The translations under genes and the position numbers were made by a program. A stretch of 64,000 bases of DNA from assembly GCA_023150615.1 (NCBI GenBank), contig JAKLKO010000004.1, forward strand, positions 62,001 through 126,000, written 5' to 3'. The notes beneath the pieces are model-generated. The model saw only the letters and a program-made list of their open reading frames with translations, had not been told where the DNA came from and made no database searches. Positions 18,246-27,415 of the stretch are shown here, piece after piece. This DNA comes from Phycisphaerae bacterium (GTDB lineage: Bacteria > Planctomycetota > Phycisphaerae > UBA1845 > UTPLA1). How positions within the stretch are numbered: position 1 is the first letter of the stretch; each line of letters opens with the position of its first letter.

Positions 18246-19598
18246 GTGACGCAATACGGTCAACTTGCGTACCCGGCCTTCGGTGCGTCCGAGCTGTCGG
18301 CGTCGTGGAGCGCGCCGGCCGAACTTGACGACGTGGCCCGTGCGCCGCTGCTTCTGGTGTTGTTCATCGGGTTGTTCGCGGGCTCGTCGTTCGCGCTGGG
18401 CGATCATCCGACGCTGTTCCGCATTCCGTATTACCTCGGCATTGCCAGCGCCGTGATGGTCACGATCATGTACCTTCGGATGCAGCTCAGCATCCCCGCG
18501 CCGGTCTTCATCTACGCCGCATGGGTCGTGTGGGCGGCCATCGGCGTGTTTACAGCCGAGTTCCGCGAGATGGCGCTGCTGTCGATGTCCACGGCGCTTC
18601 AGTTTCTGGTCCTGATGGCGCTGTTTGCGACGATGTGCCAGGACAGCCGCGCGATGTGGATCGTCGGAATCTGCATCGTGCTGGGGTCATTTGCCAACGT
18701 GGTCGCCACGTGGGCCGGATTCACAGCGATACCGAAGTTCTCGGATCGCGCGGCGGGATTGCTCCGCAATCCGAACTCGACGGCGCTTGCCTACGGGATC
18801 GCGGTGTGCATCTGCTACGGCGGACTGGTGGCGACGCGAAGCTGGATCGTCCGCATCATCACGATCGGACTGATCATCGGTTTCATGTACGGCATCGTGC
18901 GTACGGCCTCACGAAGCGGCGTCCTCTCGGTCGGACTGATGACGCTGTACGGGCTGTGGCACTATCGCCGCCGGATCGTCCGGCGGCCGTCGGCGCTGAT
19001 TCTGATCGCGATGACCGTGATCGTCTCTGTGATCGCGCTGCCGAGGGTCCTGTCCCAAACGGTGCTTGCCGAACGCATGACGGCGGCCGTGGGGCAGATT
19101 CGCGGCACAGCCTATCGCAAGGAAGGCTCGGTCGAGGCCCGGGTGGGGCTGAAGTTCGAGGCCCTGCGCGTCATCATGGACCATCCCGTGTTCGGCGTCG
19201 GACTGACGAATTTCCCCGTCTACACGCTGCGTCGCGAAGGGCGGGACCTCAGCACGCACGACAACTACCTCGAGATCCTCGCGTCGACGGGTCTCCCCGG
19301 TTTCGCGTTCTTCTACGCGATCTACGTCTGGGCCTGGTACTGGGCGGGGCGCCTGCGGAAGTCCGAGCTCATCACCGATTCGGAACGGACGCTGACGTCG
19401 CTCATCCGGATGTTCGTGATCCTGCTTCTGTCCGCCGACATCTTCTCGAACACGACCTGGAGCAACAAGGCTGTGTGGACGCTGATGGCGCTCTCGGCCG
19501 GGCTGTTGCAGGGCCTGCGCACGCGGATCACCCGCCGTGCGGCAATGGTCGCGGTCGACGAGACGCCCGAGACGCTCCCGGTGCCCACGCGCGCCTGA
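18246..19598 (+). CDS. O-antigen polymerase/ligase family membrane protein (Wzy/WaaL type)
   Basis: A 450-residue polytopic membrane protein with about ten or more hydrophobic segments beginning near residue 30. The Wzy_C-type core is visible: RTASRSGVLSVGLMTLYG, EARVGLKFEALRVIMDHPVFGVGLTNF and the large periplasmic-loop motif STHDNYLEILASTGLPG. The family polymerises undecaprenyl-linked O-units or ligates polysaccharide to lipid A/acceptors; the two activities cannot be separated by reading. GTG start at 18246 has AGGAG ten bases upstream. It sits with the Wzx-type flippase, consistent with a Wzx/Wzy route. Confidence 0.87.
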   Translation: MTQYGQLAYPAFGASELSASWSAPAELDDVARAPLLLVLFIGLFAGSSFALGDHPTLFRIPYYLGIASAVMVTIMYLRMQLSIPAPVFIYAAWVVWAAIGVFTAEFREMALLSMSTALQFLVLMALFATMCQDSRAMWIVGICIVLGSFANVVATWAGFTAIPKFSDRAAGLLRNPNSTALAYGIAVCICYGGLVATRSWIVRIITIGLIIGFMYGIVRTASRSGVLSVGLMTLYGLWHYRRRIVRRPSALILIAMTVIVSVIALPRVLSQTVLAERMTAAVGQIRGTAYRKEGSVEARVGLKFEALRVIMDHPVFGVGLTNFPVYTLRREGRDLSTHDNYLEILASTGLPGFAFFYAIYVWAWYWAGRLRKSELITDSERTLTSLIRMFVILLLSADIFSNTTWSNKAVWTLMALSAGLLQGLRTRITRRAAMVAVDETPETLPVPTRA

Positions 19599-19660
19599 TC
19601 GCGGCGCGTGCCTGCGGTCGATCTCTCGACCGGTCTGATCGTTCTGGCTAAGCCGAATCC

Positions 19661-21589
19661 ATGTGCGGAATCGCGGGTTTCCTGACGCGGTCTGAGTCGC
19701 GCGATGCGGAGCGCAAGGTCCGCGCGATGACCGACGCCATCGCGCACCGCGGGCCGGACGACGCGGGCTGTCACGTCGCGCACTACGACGATCCCGCACT
19801 GACCGTTGCACTGGGACATCGGCGTCTCAGCATCATCGATCTGTCGCCCGCCGGGCATCAGCCGATGCAATCCTCGCGCGGCGAAGACCTGTGGATCGTC
19901 TTCAACGGCGAGGTCTACAACTTCCTCGAGGTCCGCAAGGACCTGGAGGCGCGAGGATTCGCCTTCCGCTCGGCCACGGACACCGAGGTCATTCTTGCCG
20001 CGTACGAGGCGTGGGGCGTCGAATGCGTCGCCCGACTGGACGGCATGTTCGCCTTTGCGATCTGGGACGGCCGCGAGCGCCGGCTGTTTCTCGCTCGGGA
20101 TCGAATCGGGAAAAAGCCGCTTCTGTACCGCCTCGCGTCCGACGGAATCGCGTTCGCGTCCGAACTGACGGCCCTGACGACGCTGTCCGACGTTGACCGG
20201 CGCTTCGACGAACAGGCGCTGGCGGGCTATTTCACGCTGGGCTTTGTTCCTGGTGAGCGGACGGTCTTTTCGGCCGTTCGCAAGCTGCCGCCGGGATGCT
20301 ATGCGATGTGGCGTGATGGAGATTGGACGTGTCGACCGTACTGGGAGGTGCTTCCGCACCTGCGCAGCACCGGCGGGTCGTCGCCGAACGAGGAAGCCGT
20401 CCTCGACGAACTGGATGCGCGGCTCCGCGCCAGCGTTCGCAAGCGGTTGATCAGCGACGTGCCGCTGGGCGCGTGGCTTTCGGGAGGGATCGACTCCAGT
20501 CTCGTGGTCGCCGAGATGTGCGCAGCGCAGGGCGGCGACGTGCGGACCTTCACGATCGGCTTCGACGATGAGGCCCACGACGAGTCCGGTGTCGCCCAGG
20601 CCGTGGCAGCGCACTTCGGCACGCGCCACGAGGTTTTCCGCATCAGCGCCGCCGAGTTGCTCGCGGCGGTGCCCGACGTCGCCGGCGTCTATGACGAGCC
20701 GTTTGCGGACACGGCCGGGGTCCCGACGTACGTTCTGTCTCGATTGAGCCGCCGGCAAGTGACCGTCGCGCTGTGCGGCGACGGAGGCGACGAGGGTTTC
20801 ATGGGCTACCTGCATTACCGGCAGGGGCGGGTGCTCGACGCGTTGCAACGCGTGCCGCGCGCGGTTCGGCGGAGCGCCGCGGCCGTCGCGGGTCGATTCG
20901 GTGGCTTGCGCTGGCGGCAGCGCGCGCGCACGATTGCCTTCGACGACTGGGCCGCGCTCTATGTCTCGCTGACCTCGTCGCTGAGGGCCGCGGACGGCCT
21001 TCAGGTCGTACCGTACTCGTTCCTGCTCGATGGTACGATCTACCGCCGCGTCGCCGAGGCCCTCGAAGGGCGCGACGCCCTCACGATGCTGACGGCCCTC
21101 GATCTGTCGACCACGCTGCCCGACAAGTTCCTCGTTAAGGTCGATCGCGCCGCGATGAGCGTCGGGTTGGAGGTCCGGGCTCCGTTCCTCGATCACCACC
21201 TGATTGCGTGGGCGGTCACGCTGCCTGCGACGCTCAAACTCCGCGGTGGCGTGACGAAGTATCTGCTCCGCCGCCTGTTGCGTCGGAAACTCCCCCACGC
21301 GCTTGTCGAACGACCGAAGTGCGGTTTTTCGCCCCCGATGGGCCGCTGGCTCCGCGAGGACCTGGCCGACTGGGTCCGCGACACGCTCGCGCCGCGGAGG
21401 GTCCGAGACACGGGGATCCTGAACGAGCGGGCGGTGACATCGCTCGTCGATGCACACCTGTCCGGACGCGCCGAGCTGGGAACGGCGTTGTGGATGCTCC
21501 TCTGCTTCATGACGTGGCACGCGCGGGTCTTCGGTCCGTCGAGCACCGCACGCGCGCCGGCTGTCCCGGCGGTCGCCGAGCCATCATGA
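19661..21589 (+). CDS. asnB: Asparagine synthase-type glutamine-dependent amidotransferase (second copy)
   Basis: A 642-residue complete class II amidotransferase. Cys2 is present in MCGIAGFLTRSES, followed by HRGPDDAGCH, GHRRLSIIDLSPAGHQPMQ and FNGEVYNFLEV. The synthetase loop WLSGGIDSSLVV starts at about residue 274, and CGDGGDEGFMGY carries the second ATP-side motif. The C terminus ends VDRAAMSVGLEVRAPFLDH with the usual family tail. It differs clearly from the copy at 9894, so it is not a recent duplicate. It overlaps the deacetylase behind it by ATGA, which argues for a glycan role rather than general asparagine supply. Confidence 0.9.
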   Translation: MCGIAGFLTRSESRDAERKVRAMTDAIAHRGPDDAGCHVAHYDDPALTVALGHRRLSIIDLSPAGHQPMQSSRGEDLWIVFNGEVYNFLEVRKDLEARGFAFRSATDTEVILAAYEAWGVECVARLDGMFAFAIWDGRERRLFLARDRIGKKPLLYRLASDGIAFASELTALTTLSDVDRRFDEQALAGYFTLGFVPGERTVFSAVRKLPPGCYAMWRDGDWTCRPYWEVLPHLRSTGGSSPNEEAVLDELDARLRASVRKRLISDVPLGAWLSGGIDSSLVVAEMCAAQGGDVRTFTIGFDDEAHDESGVAQAVAAHFGTRHEVFRISAAELLAAVPDVAGVYDEPFADTAGVPTYVLSRLSRRQVTVALCGDGGDEGFMGYLHYRQGRVLDALQRVPRAVRRSAAAVAGRFGGLRWRQRARTIAFDDWAALYVSLTSSLRAADGLQVVPYSFLLDGTIYRRVAEALEGRDALTMLTALDLSTTLPDKFLVKVDRAAMSVGLEVRAPFLDHHLIAWAVTLPATLKLRGGVTKYLLRRLLRRKLPHALVERPKCGFSPPMGRWLREDLADWVRDTLAPRRVRDTGILNERAVTSLVDAHLSGRAELGTALWMLLCFMTWHARVFGPSSTARAPAVPAVAEPS

Positions 21590-22638
21590 GTGCCTGGCAG
21601 AACGCAAGACTCGCGGGCGGTGCGGCCGTCATGCGGGCGATGGGCCTGCCGCGGATCGCCCGGCGGCGGTATGACTGGTATCCACTCGTTGTCACGTATC
21701 ACGGGGTGCACGATGGATCGCTCGCCGATGATCACGCGCGATTCAGCACGAAACACGTCGGCGTCGACGAGTTCCGCCGGCAACTCGAATGGCTGCGTCG
21801 CCATTATGAGATCGTCCCGCTCTCGGAGATCGAGTCGATCCTCCGCGAAGGCCGATGGCGGCGCGGTGTCGCGGCGATCACGTTTGATGACGGCTATGAG
21901 AATAACCTGACCGTGGCCTGGCCCGTCCTCAAGGCGCTGGGGCTTCCGGCGACGCTGTTCGTGACGGTCGAGGTGGTCGATCGACGCCGCCCGTACGACC
22001 ACGATCGCATCGAACTCTCGCTGCGTTACGCGTCCGCGCGGCGGATCGATCTGGAGGCCGGCGGCGCGCGGCGGACATTCGAGCTGTGCGACGATGCGAC
22101 CCGTGCGGCCGCCGTGTACGCCGCGAAGGCATGGTATGCGTCGCTGCCCGCCGACAAGGCCGCGCGGTGGCTCGATCAACTCATGGCGCAATGCTGGCAG
22201 GACGACTTCGTCGATCGTTGCCCGGTCGCCTACCGGCCGCTGACGTGGCCGCAGGTCCGACGGCTCTCGGACGAGGGATTCGAGATCGGCAGCCACACGC
22301 TGTCACATCCGCACCTGGCGCGTGTCGACGACGCACGACTGCGACGCGAGCTGACCGAGAGCCGGGCGGTGCTCGAAGCAAAACTTGGACGCCCCGTCCT
22401 CCGCGTCAGTTATCCGTACGGGAGCGTCGATGCGCGGACGCCGCGCGCCGCCGCCGAGGCCGGCTACGCCTCCGGCTACACGACGCGGACCTGGTGGACG
22501 ACCGACCCGCGCGATGCGTACCGCGTCGCGCGGATCAGCGTCGGCGCAGGCCAGCCGTTCGGCCTGTTCGTGGTCGCCATGACGCGCGCCCTGCAACTCG
22601 TCGGGCTGGGCGGCCGGTCGGCCAGTTCGTCGAGCTGA
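21586..22638 (+). CDS. Polysaccharide deacetylase (NodB-like, CE4)
   Basis: A 350-residue enzyme. NodB motif 1 is ITFDDGYENN with the catalytic base and metal aspartates, and motif 2 is IGSHTLSHPHL with the two metal histidines. VTYHGVHDGS precedes them and SYPYGSVDARTPRAAAEAGY forms the later conserved strand. CE4 enzymes remove N- or O-acetyl groups from sugar polymers using a divalent metal. No signal peptide or membrane anchor is evident at the N terminus, so a cytoplasmic or lipid-linked substrate is possible. The start at 21586 overlaps the asnB stop. Confidence 0.87.
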   Translation: MSAWQNARLAGGAAVMRAMGLPRIARRRYDWYPLVVTYHGVHDGSLADDHARFSTKHVGVDEFRRQLEWLRRHYEIVPLSEIESILREGRWRRGVAAITFDDGYENNLTVAWPVLKALGLPATLFVTVEVVDRRRPYDHDRIELSLRYASARRIDLEAGGARRTFELCDDATRAAAVYAAKAWYASLPADKAARWLDQLMAQCWQDDFVDRCPVAYRPLTWPQVRRLSDEGFEIGSHTLSHPHLARVDDARLRRELTESRAVLEAKLGRPVLRVSYPYGSVDARTPRAAAEAGYASGYTTRTWWTTDPRDAYRVARISVGAGQPFGLFVVAMTRALQLVGLGGRSASSSS

Positions 22639-22668
22639 CGGTGCTCCGCCCGTCGATCGAATTCACCC

Positions 22669-23814
22669 GTGTCGAATAGGCCCATCCACGTGTTGCACGT
22701 CTTCGGCACGCTGCTGCCCGGCGGCGCCGAGCGACAGGCGCTGGTGATCGTTCGCCACAGCGATCGGCGGCGGTTTCGCTACAGCGCGGTCAATTGCTGC
22801 GCGGCCGAGAACCTCCTTGCGCCGGAATTCGCCGCGGCAGGCTGCGAGATGCACCTGCTGGACAAGTTCTCGATGGCTTATCCGGCGTTTCTGTGGCGGT
22901 TGCGCGGACTGATTCGACGTCTGTCGCCGGATGTCGTTCACACCTGGCTCTACGCCCCCGCGTTCTGGGGTCGCGCGGCGGCGTGGCTCGCCGGTCATCG
23001 AGCGATCGTCGCATCGACGCGGACGAGCAAGCCGTATCGCCGCGCCCACGAGCGCGTCCTCGATCGCTGGTTGTCCCGTCGCACGACGGTCCGGATCGTG
23101 AATTCACGGTGGATTCGCGATATGCTGGTCGAGCAGGTCGGCATCGATCCCGCGCGGATCACCGTGATTCCCAACGGCGTCGAGGCCGGGCGCTTCGAGG
23201 GCGCCCTTCCCCGTGCCGAGGCGCGGGCGGTGCTGGGTTGGCCGGTTGATGCACCGATCGTCCTGGCAGTCGGCCGCCTCGTGGAGGCCAAGAACTACGA
23301 GTTGCTCCTGCGGGCCATGGCGCACGTGCGGATCATGGTGCCGGACGCGCGGGCCTACATCGCGGGATGGGGGCCGCTTGGCGAGCGGCTCGAGGCGCTG
23401 CGGGCGCGGCTCGGCTTGGACGGCGCCGTCGAACTGCTCGGTCGGCGCGAAGACGTTCCGACACTGGTTTCCGCGGCGGACGTGTACGTGTTGTCGTCGG
23501 CGTGGGAGGGATTCCCGAATGCGCTGCTCGAGGCGATGTGGAGCGGCGCGGCGGTCGTTTCGACGCGCGTGAGCGGCGCGGAGGAACTCGTGCTCGATGG
23601 CCGGAACGGGTTTCTGGTCGATGTGAACGACGAAGGGAACCTGGCGTGGCGGATCATTCAACTTCTTCTGGACGCGTCGTTCCGGAAGCGCGTGGGACAG
23701 GCGGCGCTGGAGTCCGTGCGCGCCCGGTACTCGATGACGGCGATGGTCCTCGCGCACGAAGCGGTGTACGAACGAGCCGCCGGCCGCATGGCGTCGGCGG
23801 CGCTTGAGGTGTAG
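22669..23814 (+). CDS. Glycosyltransferase family 4
   Basis: A 381-residue GT-B transferase. The N terminus IHVLHVFGTLLPGGAERQAL is the classic acceptor-domain start. The donor domain has ITVIPNGVEAGRFEG, ILAVGRLVEAKNYELLLRAM and the E-x7-E type nucleotide-sugar motif in WEGFPNALLEAMWSGAAVV, then GRNGFLVDVND. The start is GTG at 22669. Transfer of a sugar onto the lipid-linked repeat unit is expected; the specificity is not readable. The SGNH gene starts four bases after its stop codon. Confidence 0.88.
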   Translation: MSNRPIHVLHVFGTLLPGGAERQALVIVRHSDRRRFRYSAVNCCAAENLLAPEFAAAGCEMHLLDKFSMAYPAFLWRLRGLIRRLSPDVVHTWLYAPAFWGRAAAWLAGHRAIVASTRTSKPYRRAHERVLDRWLSRRTTVRIVNSRWIRDMLVEQVGIDPARITVIPNGVEAGRFEGALPRAEARAVLGWPVDAPIVLAVGRLVEAKNYELLLRAMAHVRIMVPDARAYIAGWGPLGERLEALRARLGLDGAVELLGRREDVPTLVSAADVYVLSSAWEGFPNALLEAMWSGAAVVSTRVSGAEELVLDGRNGFLVDVNDEGNLAWRIIQLLLDASFRKRVGQAALESVRARYSMTAMVLAHEAVYERAAGRMASAALEV

Positions 23815-23818
23815 ACCT

Positions 23819-25030
23819 GTGAACGATGTTTCTCCGTCAAGGGTAGCCCGGCCGCAGCCCGCGCGACGCGAGCGCCGTGGCGGGGTCTGGTTGCTGCGGT
23901 TCGGAGTCCTCGCCGTTGCCCTGATTGTCGCGCTCGGCCTGACCGAGGCCGCGCTGTGGATCGTCGCCCCGATCAAGTTCCATGAGTGGATGATCTGGAT
24001 ACCGGACGGTCACATCAAGGGACGAGCCGAGCCGGGGCAGGTCTTCAAGACCGGCGACGGCTACGACGTGCGGATCAACAAGCTCGGGTTCCGCGGACCG
24101 GACTACACGTGGCATCCCGCGCCGGGGACGCTTCGCATCGCATGTTTCGGTGGATCGTCGACGTTCTGCTATCACGAACGCGGCGAGGAGGAGACCTGGC
24201 CCGGCCGTCTCCAGACCAATCTCTCGAAGGTCCTGGGCATGCCGGTCGAGGTCATCAACCTCGGCCTGCCGGGTTACGACACGTCGAACTCGAAGGTCAA
24301 TTACGTGTTCGTGGGTCGCGAGCTGCATCCGCACGTCGCGCTGGTCTACCACACGTGGAACGACATGAAGTTCTTCCGCAGATTGGCGGACGGACCGATC
24401 GTTTTCTTCGACGTGGCATCGAACAAACCGCTCTGGCAGAAGATCGCGCGGCAGACGCAGATCGCGCGGCGCGTCCGCAACTTTCTGCTCGCCATGGAGT
24501 ACATGAAGACCGAGAATTACTACACCAGTCTCGAGGAGTCTGACGCGGAGGCGAATCAGCCGGTCTCGCCCGCGGCGCTCGCGTGGGCCCGGCGTAACTT
24601 CGATGACATCGCGCGCTTCGTGCGGGGGGACGGTCGGCTTCCGGTGCTGATCACGCAGGCGACGATCTGCGTTCCGGAGAATTTCGACGATACGGAGTAC
24701 CGCCGGCAGATGGGCAGCGAGATGGTCGGGATGACGGTTCCGATCATCCACCGGACGTGGCTGGAGATGAACCGCATCATCCGGGACGTCGCCGAGGAAC
24801 GAAACGCCGTTTTCGTCGATGGCTACAACGTCGTACCGCACGACTTCGAACACATGCAGGACGAGGTGCACCTGACGTCCAGGGGATGCGCCGTCCTCGC
24901 CGCGGAGATTGTGCGGGTACTGATGCAGGACCCGAGGTTCCTCGAGGTGGTCGAGCGCGTTCGGGGTGAGGGGCTTTCGGCGGCAACGCAGCCCTCGGCA
25001 ACGCGGCCGACCGTGCCGGCAGGGGATTGA
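23819..25030 (+). CDS. Membrane-anchored SGNH/GDSL-family hydrolase
   Basis: A 403-residue protein with one N-terminal membrane segment (about residues 22-45, FGVLAVALIVALGLTEAALW) and a periplasmic SGNH domain. Block I is CFGGSSTF with the nucleophile serine, the glycine block is NLGLPGYDTSNSK, block III is YHTWND and the final block is DEVHLTSRG with the Asp-x-x-His pair. Relatives act as esterases or acetyltransferases on extracellular polysaccharides. GTG 23819 is chosen, with GAGGTG (23806-23811) upstream. It is the last gene of the plus run, converging with the GT4 gene after 22 bases. Confidence 0.83.
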   Translation: MNDVSPSRVARPQPARRERRGGVWLLRFGVLAVALIVALGLTEAALWIVAPIKFHEWMIWIPDGHIKGRAEPGQVFKTGDGYDVRINKLGFRGPDYTWHPAPGTLRIACFGGSSTFCYHERGEEETWPGRLQTNLSKVLGMPVEVINLGLPGYDTSNSKVNYVFVGRELHPHVALVYHTWNDMKFFRRLADGPIVFFDVASNKPLWQKIARQTQIARRVRNFLLAMEYMKTENYYTSLEESDAEANQPVSPAALAWARRNFDDIARFVRGDGRLPVLITQATICVPENFDDTEYRRQMGSEMVGMTVPIIHRTWLEMNRIIRDVAEERNAVFVDGYNVVPHDFEHMQDEVHLTSRGCAVLAAEIVRVLMQDPRFLEVVERVRGEGLSAATQPSATRPTVPAGD

Positions 25031-25052
25031 GTTTGCGCACCCGCTGGCGGCC

Positions 25053-26138
25053 TCAGGACGATGTCCGGCCCGCGACCTTGATGGCACGCTGCAACAGCGA
25101 TTCGAGTTGTTCCAGCAGCCGATTCCGATCGAGACGTTCGATGATCGTGCGGCGGTTGATCTCTCCGGCGCGTTCGCGCAGCGGGGCGTCTGTGGCGGCG
25201 CGCCGCAGGGCTTCAGCACATCGCGCATCGTCGCCAACCGGGAACAAGAGGCCGTTCTCTCCATTGCGGAGCCAATCCCGATTCGCGCGGATGTCCGTCA
25301 CGACGGGGAAGACGCGGCAACTCATGGCCTCGAAGAGCGAGCTGGGGGCGCCGTCCGACTTCGCCGCGGACACGTACACGTCGGCCCAACGGAGATGATC
25401 CGGAACCTGTACGTGGTCCACGTCGCCGAAGATTCGGACACGGTCATCGAGCGAGAAGGCACGGACAAGCGAGCGGGTCTTCTCGATCGTCGTGCCGGAG
25501 CCGACGAAGCGGAACTCGAATTCAAAGCGGGCATCGCGCAGCCGCGCCAGCGCCCGCACGATCGTCTCGTTGTCGTAGATCGGATCGTGCTTCCGCGTGC
25601 AGATGATCCGCGGCGGTCCAGCGTCGCGCGGACCGCATCGAGGCGCAAACACGGCTGGATCGGTCCCGAGCGGGAACACCGTGAACCTCTCGGCCGGCAG
25701 GCCTATCGCAATGAGCGCCTCGGCCAACTCGGCGCTGGACGCGTGCAGCAGGTCGGCCCGCCGACCGATCCATCGCAGGAGTCGATCTTGCAGGAACTTC
25801 GGCAGCGGGAATCCCCCGTCGGTGCCTCGCGAGCTGATCACGAGCGGCGTTCGCTTCGTCAGCGCGCCGATCAGGCCGTTCGAACGCACGTACGTCGCCA
25901 TGACGACGTCCGGCGCGATCGTTCGGATCAGGTTTCGAACCCGTCGTGCGCGAAGCAAATAGATAAACTTGGGCAGTTCGCCCGTGGCGCTATCCGCGCC
26001 GACGTAGTGCACGCGGATGCCGGGGATCGGCTTCGGATGGAATGAGATCACATGGACGTCATGTCCGCGCGATTGCAGGTATTGCGCGTAGTACGGGGCC
26101 CAAGGCGAGTTCGTATGAGCGATGAAACACACGCGCAT
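25053..26138 (-). CDS. Glycosyltransferase family 4 (paralogue of divergent neighbour)
   Basis: A 361-residue GT4 enzyme. It starts MRVCFIAHTNSPWAPYYAQYL at 26138 and contains VVMATYVRSNGLIGALT, IICTRKHDPIYDNETIVRAL, FVGSGTTIEKT and APSSLFEAMSCRVFPVVTDI. It is clearly paralogous to the head-to-head neighbour at 26243, which shares the same motif order. An upstream in-frame start at 26204 would add 22 residues lying within the short divergent gap. It probably adds a sugar to the same glycan or a variant of it. Confidence 0.87.
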   Translation of the reverse strand: MRVCFIAHTNSPWAPYYAQYLQSRGHDVHVISFHPKPIPGIRVHYVGADSATGELPKFIYLLRARRVRNLIRTIAPDVVMATYVRSNGLIGALTKRTPLVISSRGTDGGFPLPKFLQDRLLRWIGRRADLLHASSAELAEALIAIGLPAERFTVFPLGTDPAVFAPRCGPRDAGPPRIICTRKHDPIYDNETIVRALARLRDARFEFEFRFVGSGTTIEKTRSLVRAFSLDDRVRIFGDVDHVQVPDHLRWADVYVSAAKSDGAPSSLFEAMSCRVFPVVTDIRANRDWLRNGENGLLFPVGDDARCAEALRRAATDAPLRERAGEINRRTIIERLDRNRLLEQLESLLQRAIKVAGRTSS

Positions 26139-26242
26139 CGCGCCGTCCCAGGGGCCGCCGATCGAGGCACGTACGGTTGTACCACATGCGGCCGACCTCG
26201 CCAAATGACGCGTCGTCCGAACGCCCGGGGGATATTCCGCGC
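26139..26242. promoter_or_regulatory. Divergent gap between two paralogous GT4 genes
   Basis: Roughly 100 bases lie between the two likely ATGs. Both genes must be transcribed from here or from further out. No recognisable -10/-35 pair, palindrome or hairpin stands out, so this is an orientation-based call only. Confidence 0.3.
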
Positions 26243-27388
26243 ATGCGGATGGTGATGCTCTCGCACACCGTCGCGCCGTGGACGCCGCACTACGCGCGGT
26301 ACTTCGCCGCGCGCGGCGACGAAGTTCTCGTCATCACCATGTCGCCGCACGCAATTGAGGGCGTCCGCACCGAGTTCATCGGCGCCGAGCCGTTCGACAA
26401 GTACAAGAACAAGCACCTGTTCCTCACGCGATTGCCGCGGATCCGGCGGCGACTCCGCGAGTTCCGGCCCGACCTCGTCTATGCCGCGTACCTGACCTCC
26501 AACGGACTGACCGCCGTGCTCTCCTGGAGCGGACCGCTCGTGCTGTCGGCGCGCGGCGGCGACGTCCTCGGCTCGCTGCGGCAGTCGGGTCCCGGCGGAT
26601 GGATGCGCCGCGCCATGCTTCGTTATGTCTGCCGTCACGGCCAGATGATCCATACCGTCTCGCGCGAGCTGGATGAGACGCTCGCATCGCTCGGCGTGCC
26701 GGCCGATCGGCTGGTACGGATACCGGTCGGCGTCGATCTGGACCGTTTTCGTCCTCGGTCGTTCTCCGGCGATGCGAATCCTCAGCGGGTGGTGCGGATG
26801 ATCTGCACGCGGCGGCACGAACCGGTCTACGACATGCCGACGATCGTTCGCGCGCTTCGGCGGCTTCGTGATGCCGGCCGCGCGTTCGAATTCTCGTTCG
26901 TCGGCGGCGGGTATCTCATCGATGAACACCGCAGGCTGGCCGAGTCGGCCGGACTGGCCGGGCGCGTGCGGTTCCTTGGTCATTGCGATCATGTGGACTT
27001 GCCGCGGCAGCTCGCTTCGCACGATGTGTACGTTTCGGCGTCACGGAGCGACGGGACGAGTTCGTCGCTGCTGGAGGCGATGGCGGCGGGCCTCTATCCG
27101 GTCGTCACGCGGATTGCGGCGAATCGTGCGTGGCTCGACGAGGATCGGACCGCGCGGATGTTCGAGCCGGGCGATGAAGGCGGACTGGCCGACGCGCTGG
27201 AGCGGGCGATCGACGACCGACAACATTGGGGCGAGGCGGCGGCCGCGAACCGTCTCCGCGTGGAACAGGACGGCGATCAGTCGCGCAACATGCAGCGCCT
27301 CGCGGAGCTGTTCGAACGCGTCGCTGCCGTGCATCGGTCGTCGCGGCGCTCTGCGGAGGCGGCGCACGAGGATTCCCGGGAAAGTTGA
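26243..27388 (+). CDS. Glycosyltransferase family 4 (paralogue of divergent neighbour)
   Basis: About 381 residues. It shares with the minus-strand gene at 25053-26138 the start MRMVMLSHTVAPWTPHYARYF, the LVYAAYLTSNGLTAVLS region, MICTRRHEPVYDMPTIVRAL, FVGGGYLIDE and TSSSLLEAMAAGLYPVVTRI. The ATG at 26243 matches the start of its paralogue; ATG 26186 or TTG 26177 would add about 20 non-conserved residues. Divergent paralogues suggest duplication with inversion and then specialisation for different donors or acceptors. Confidence 0.86.
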   Translation: MRMVMLSHTVAPWTPHYARYFAARGDEVLVITMSPHAIEGVRTEFIGAEPFDKYKNKHLFLTRLPRIRRRLREFRPDLVYAAYLTSNGLTAVLSWSGPLVLSARGGDVLGSLRQSGPGGWMRRAMLRYVCRHGQMIHTVSRELDETLASLGVPADRLVRIPVGVDLDRFRPRSFSGDANPQRVVRMICTRRHEPVYDMPTIVRALRRLRDAGRAFEFSFVGGGYLIDEHRRLAESAGLAGRVRFLGHCDHVDLPRQLASHDVYVSASRSDGTSSSLLEAMAAGLYPVVTRIAANRAWLDEDRTARMFEPGDEGGLADALERAIDDRQHWGEAAAANRLRVEQDGDQSRNMQRLAELFERVAAVHRSSRRSAEAAHEDSRES

Positions 27389-27415
27389 ACGGCGCTGTCG
27401 CGCGCCGGGCCCATC

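Noticed and set aside
25925-25950. A tRNA-like GGTTTCGAACCC string
   Set aside because: It lies inside the GT4 gene in coding frame and no acceptor or anticodon arms can be folded around it.
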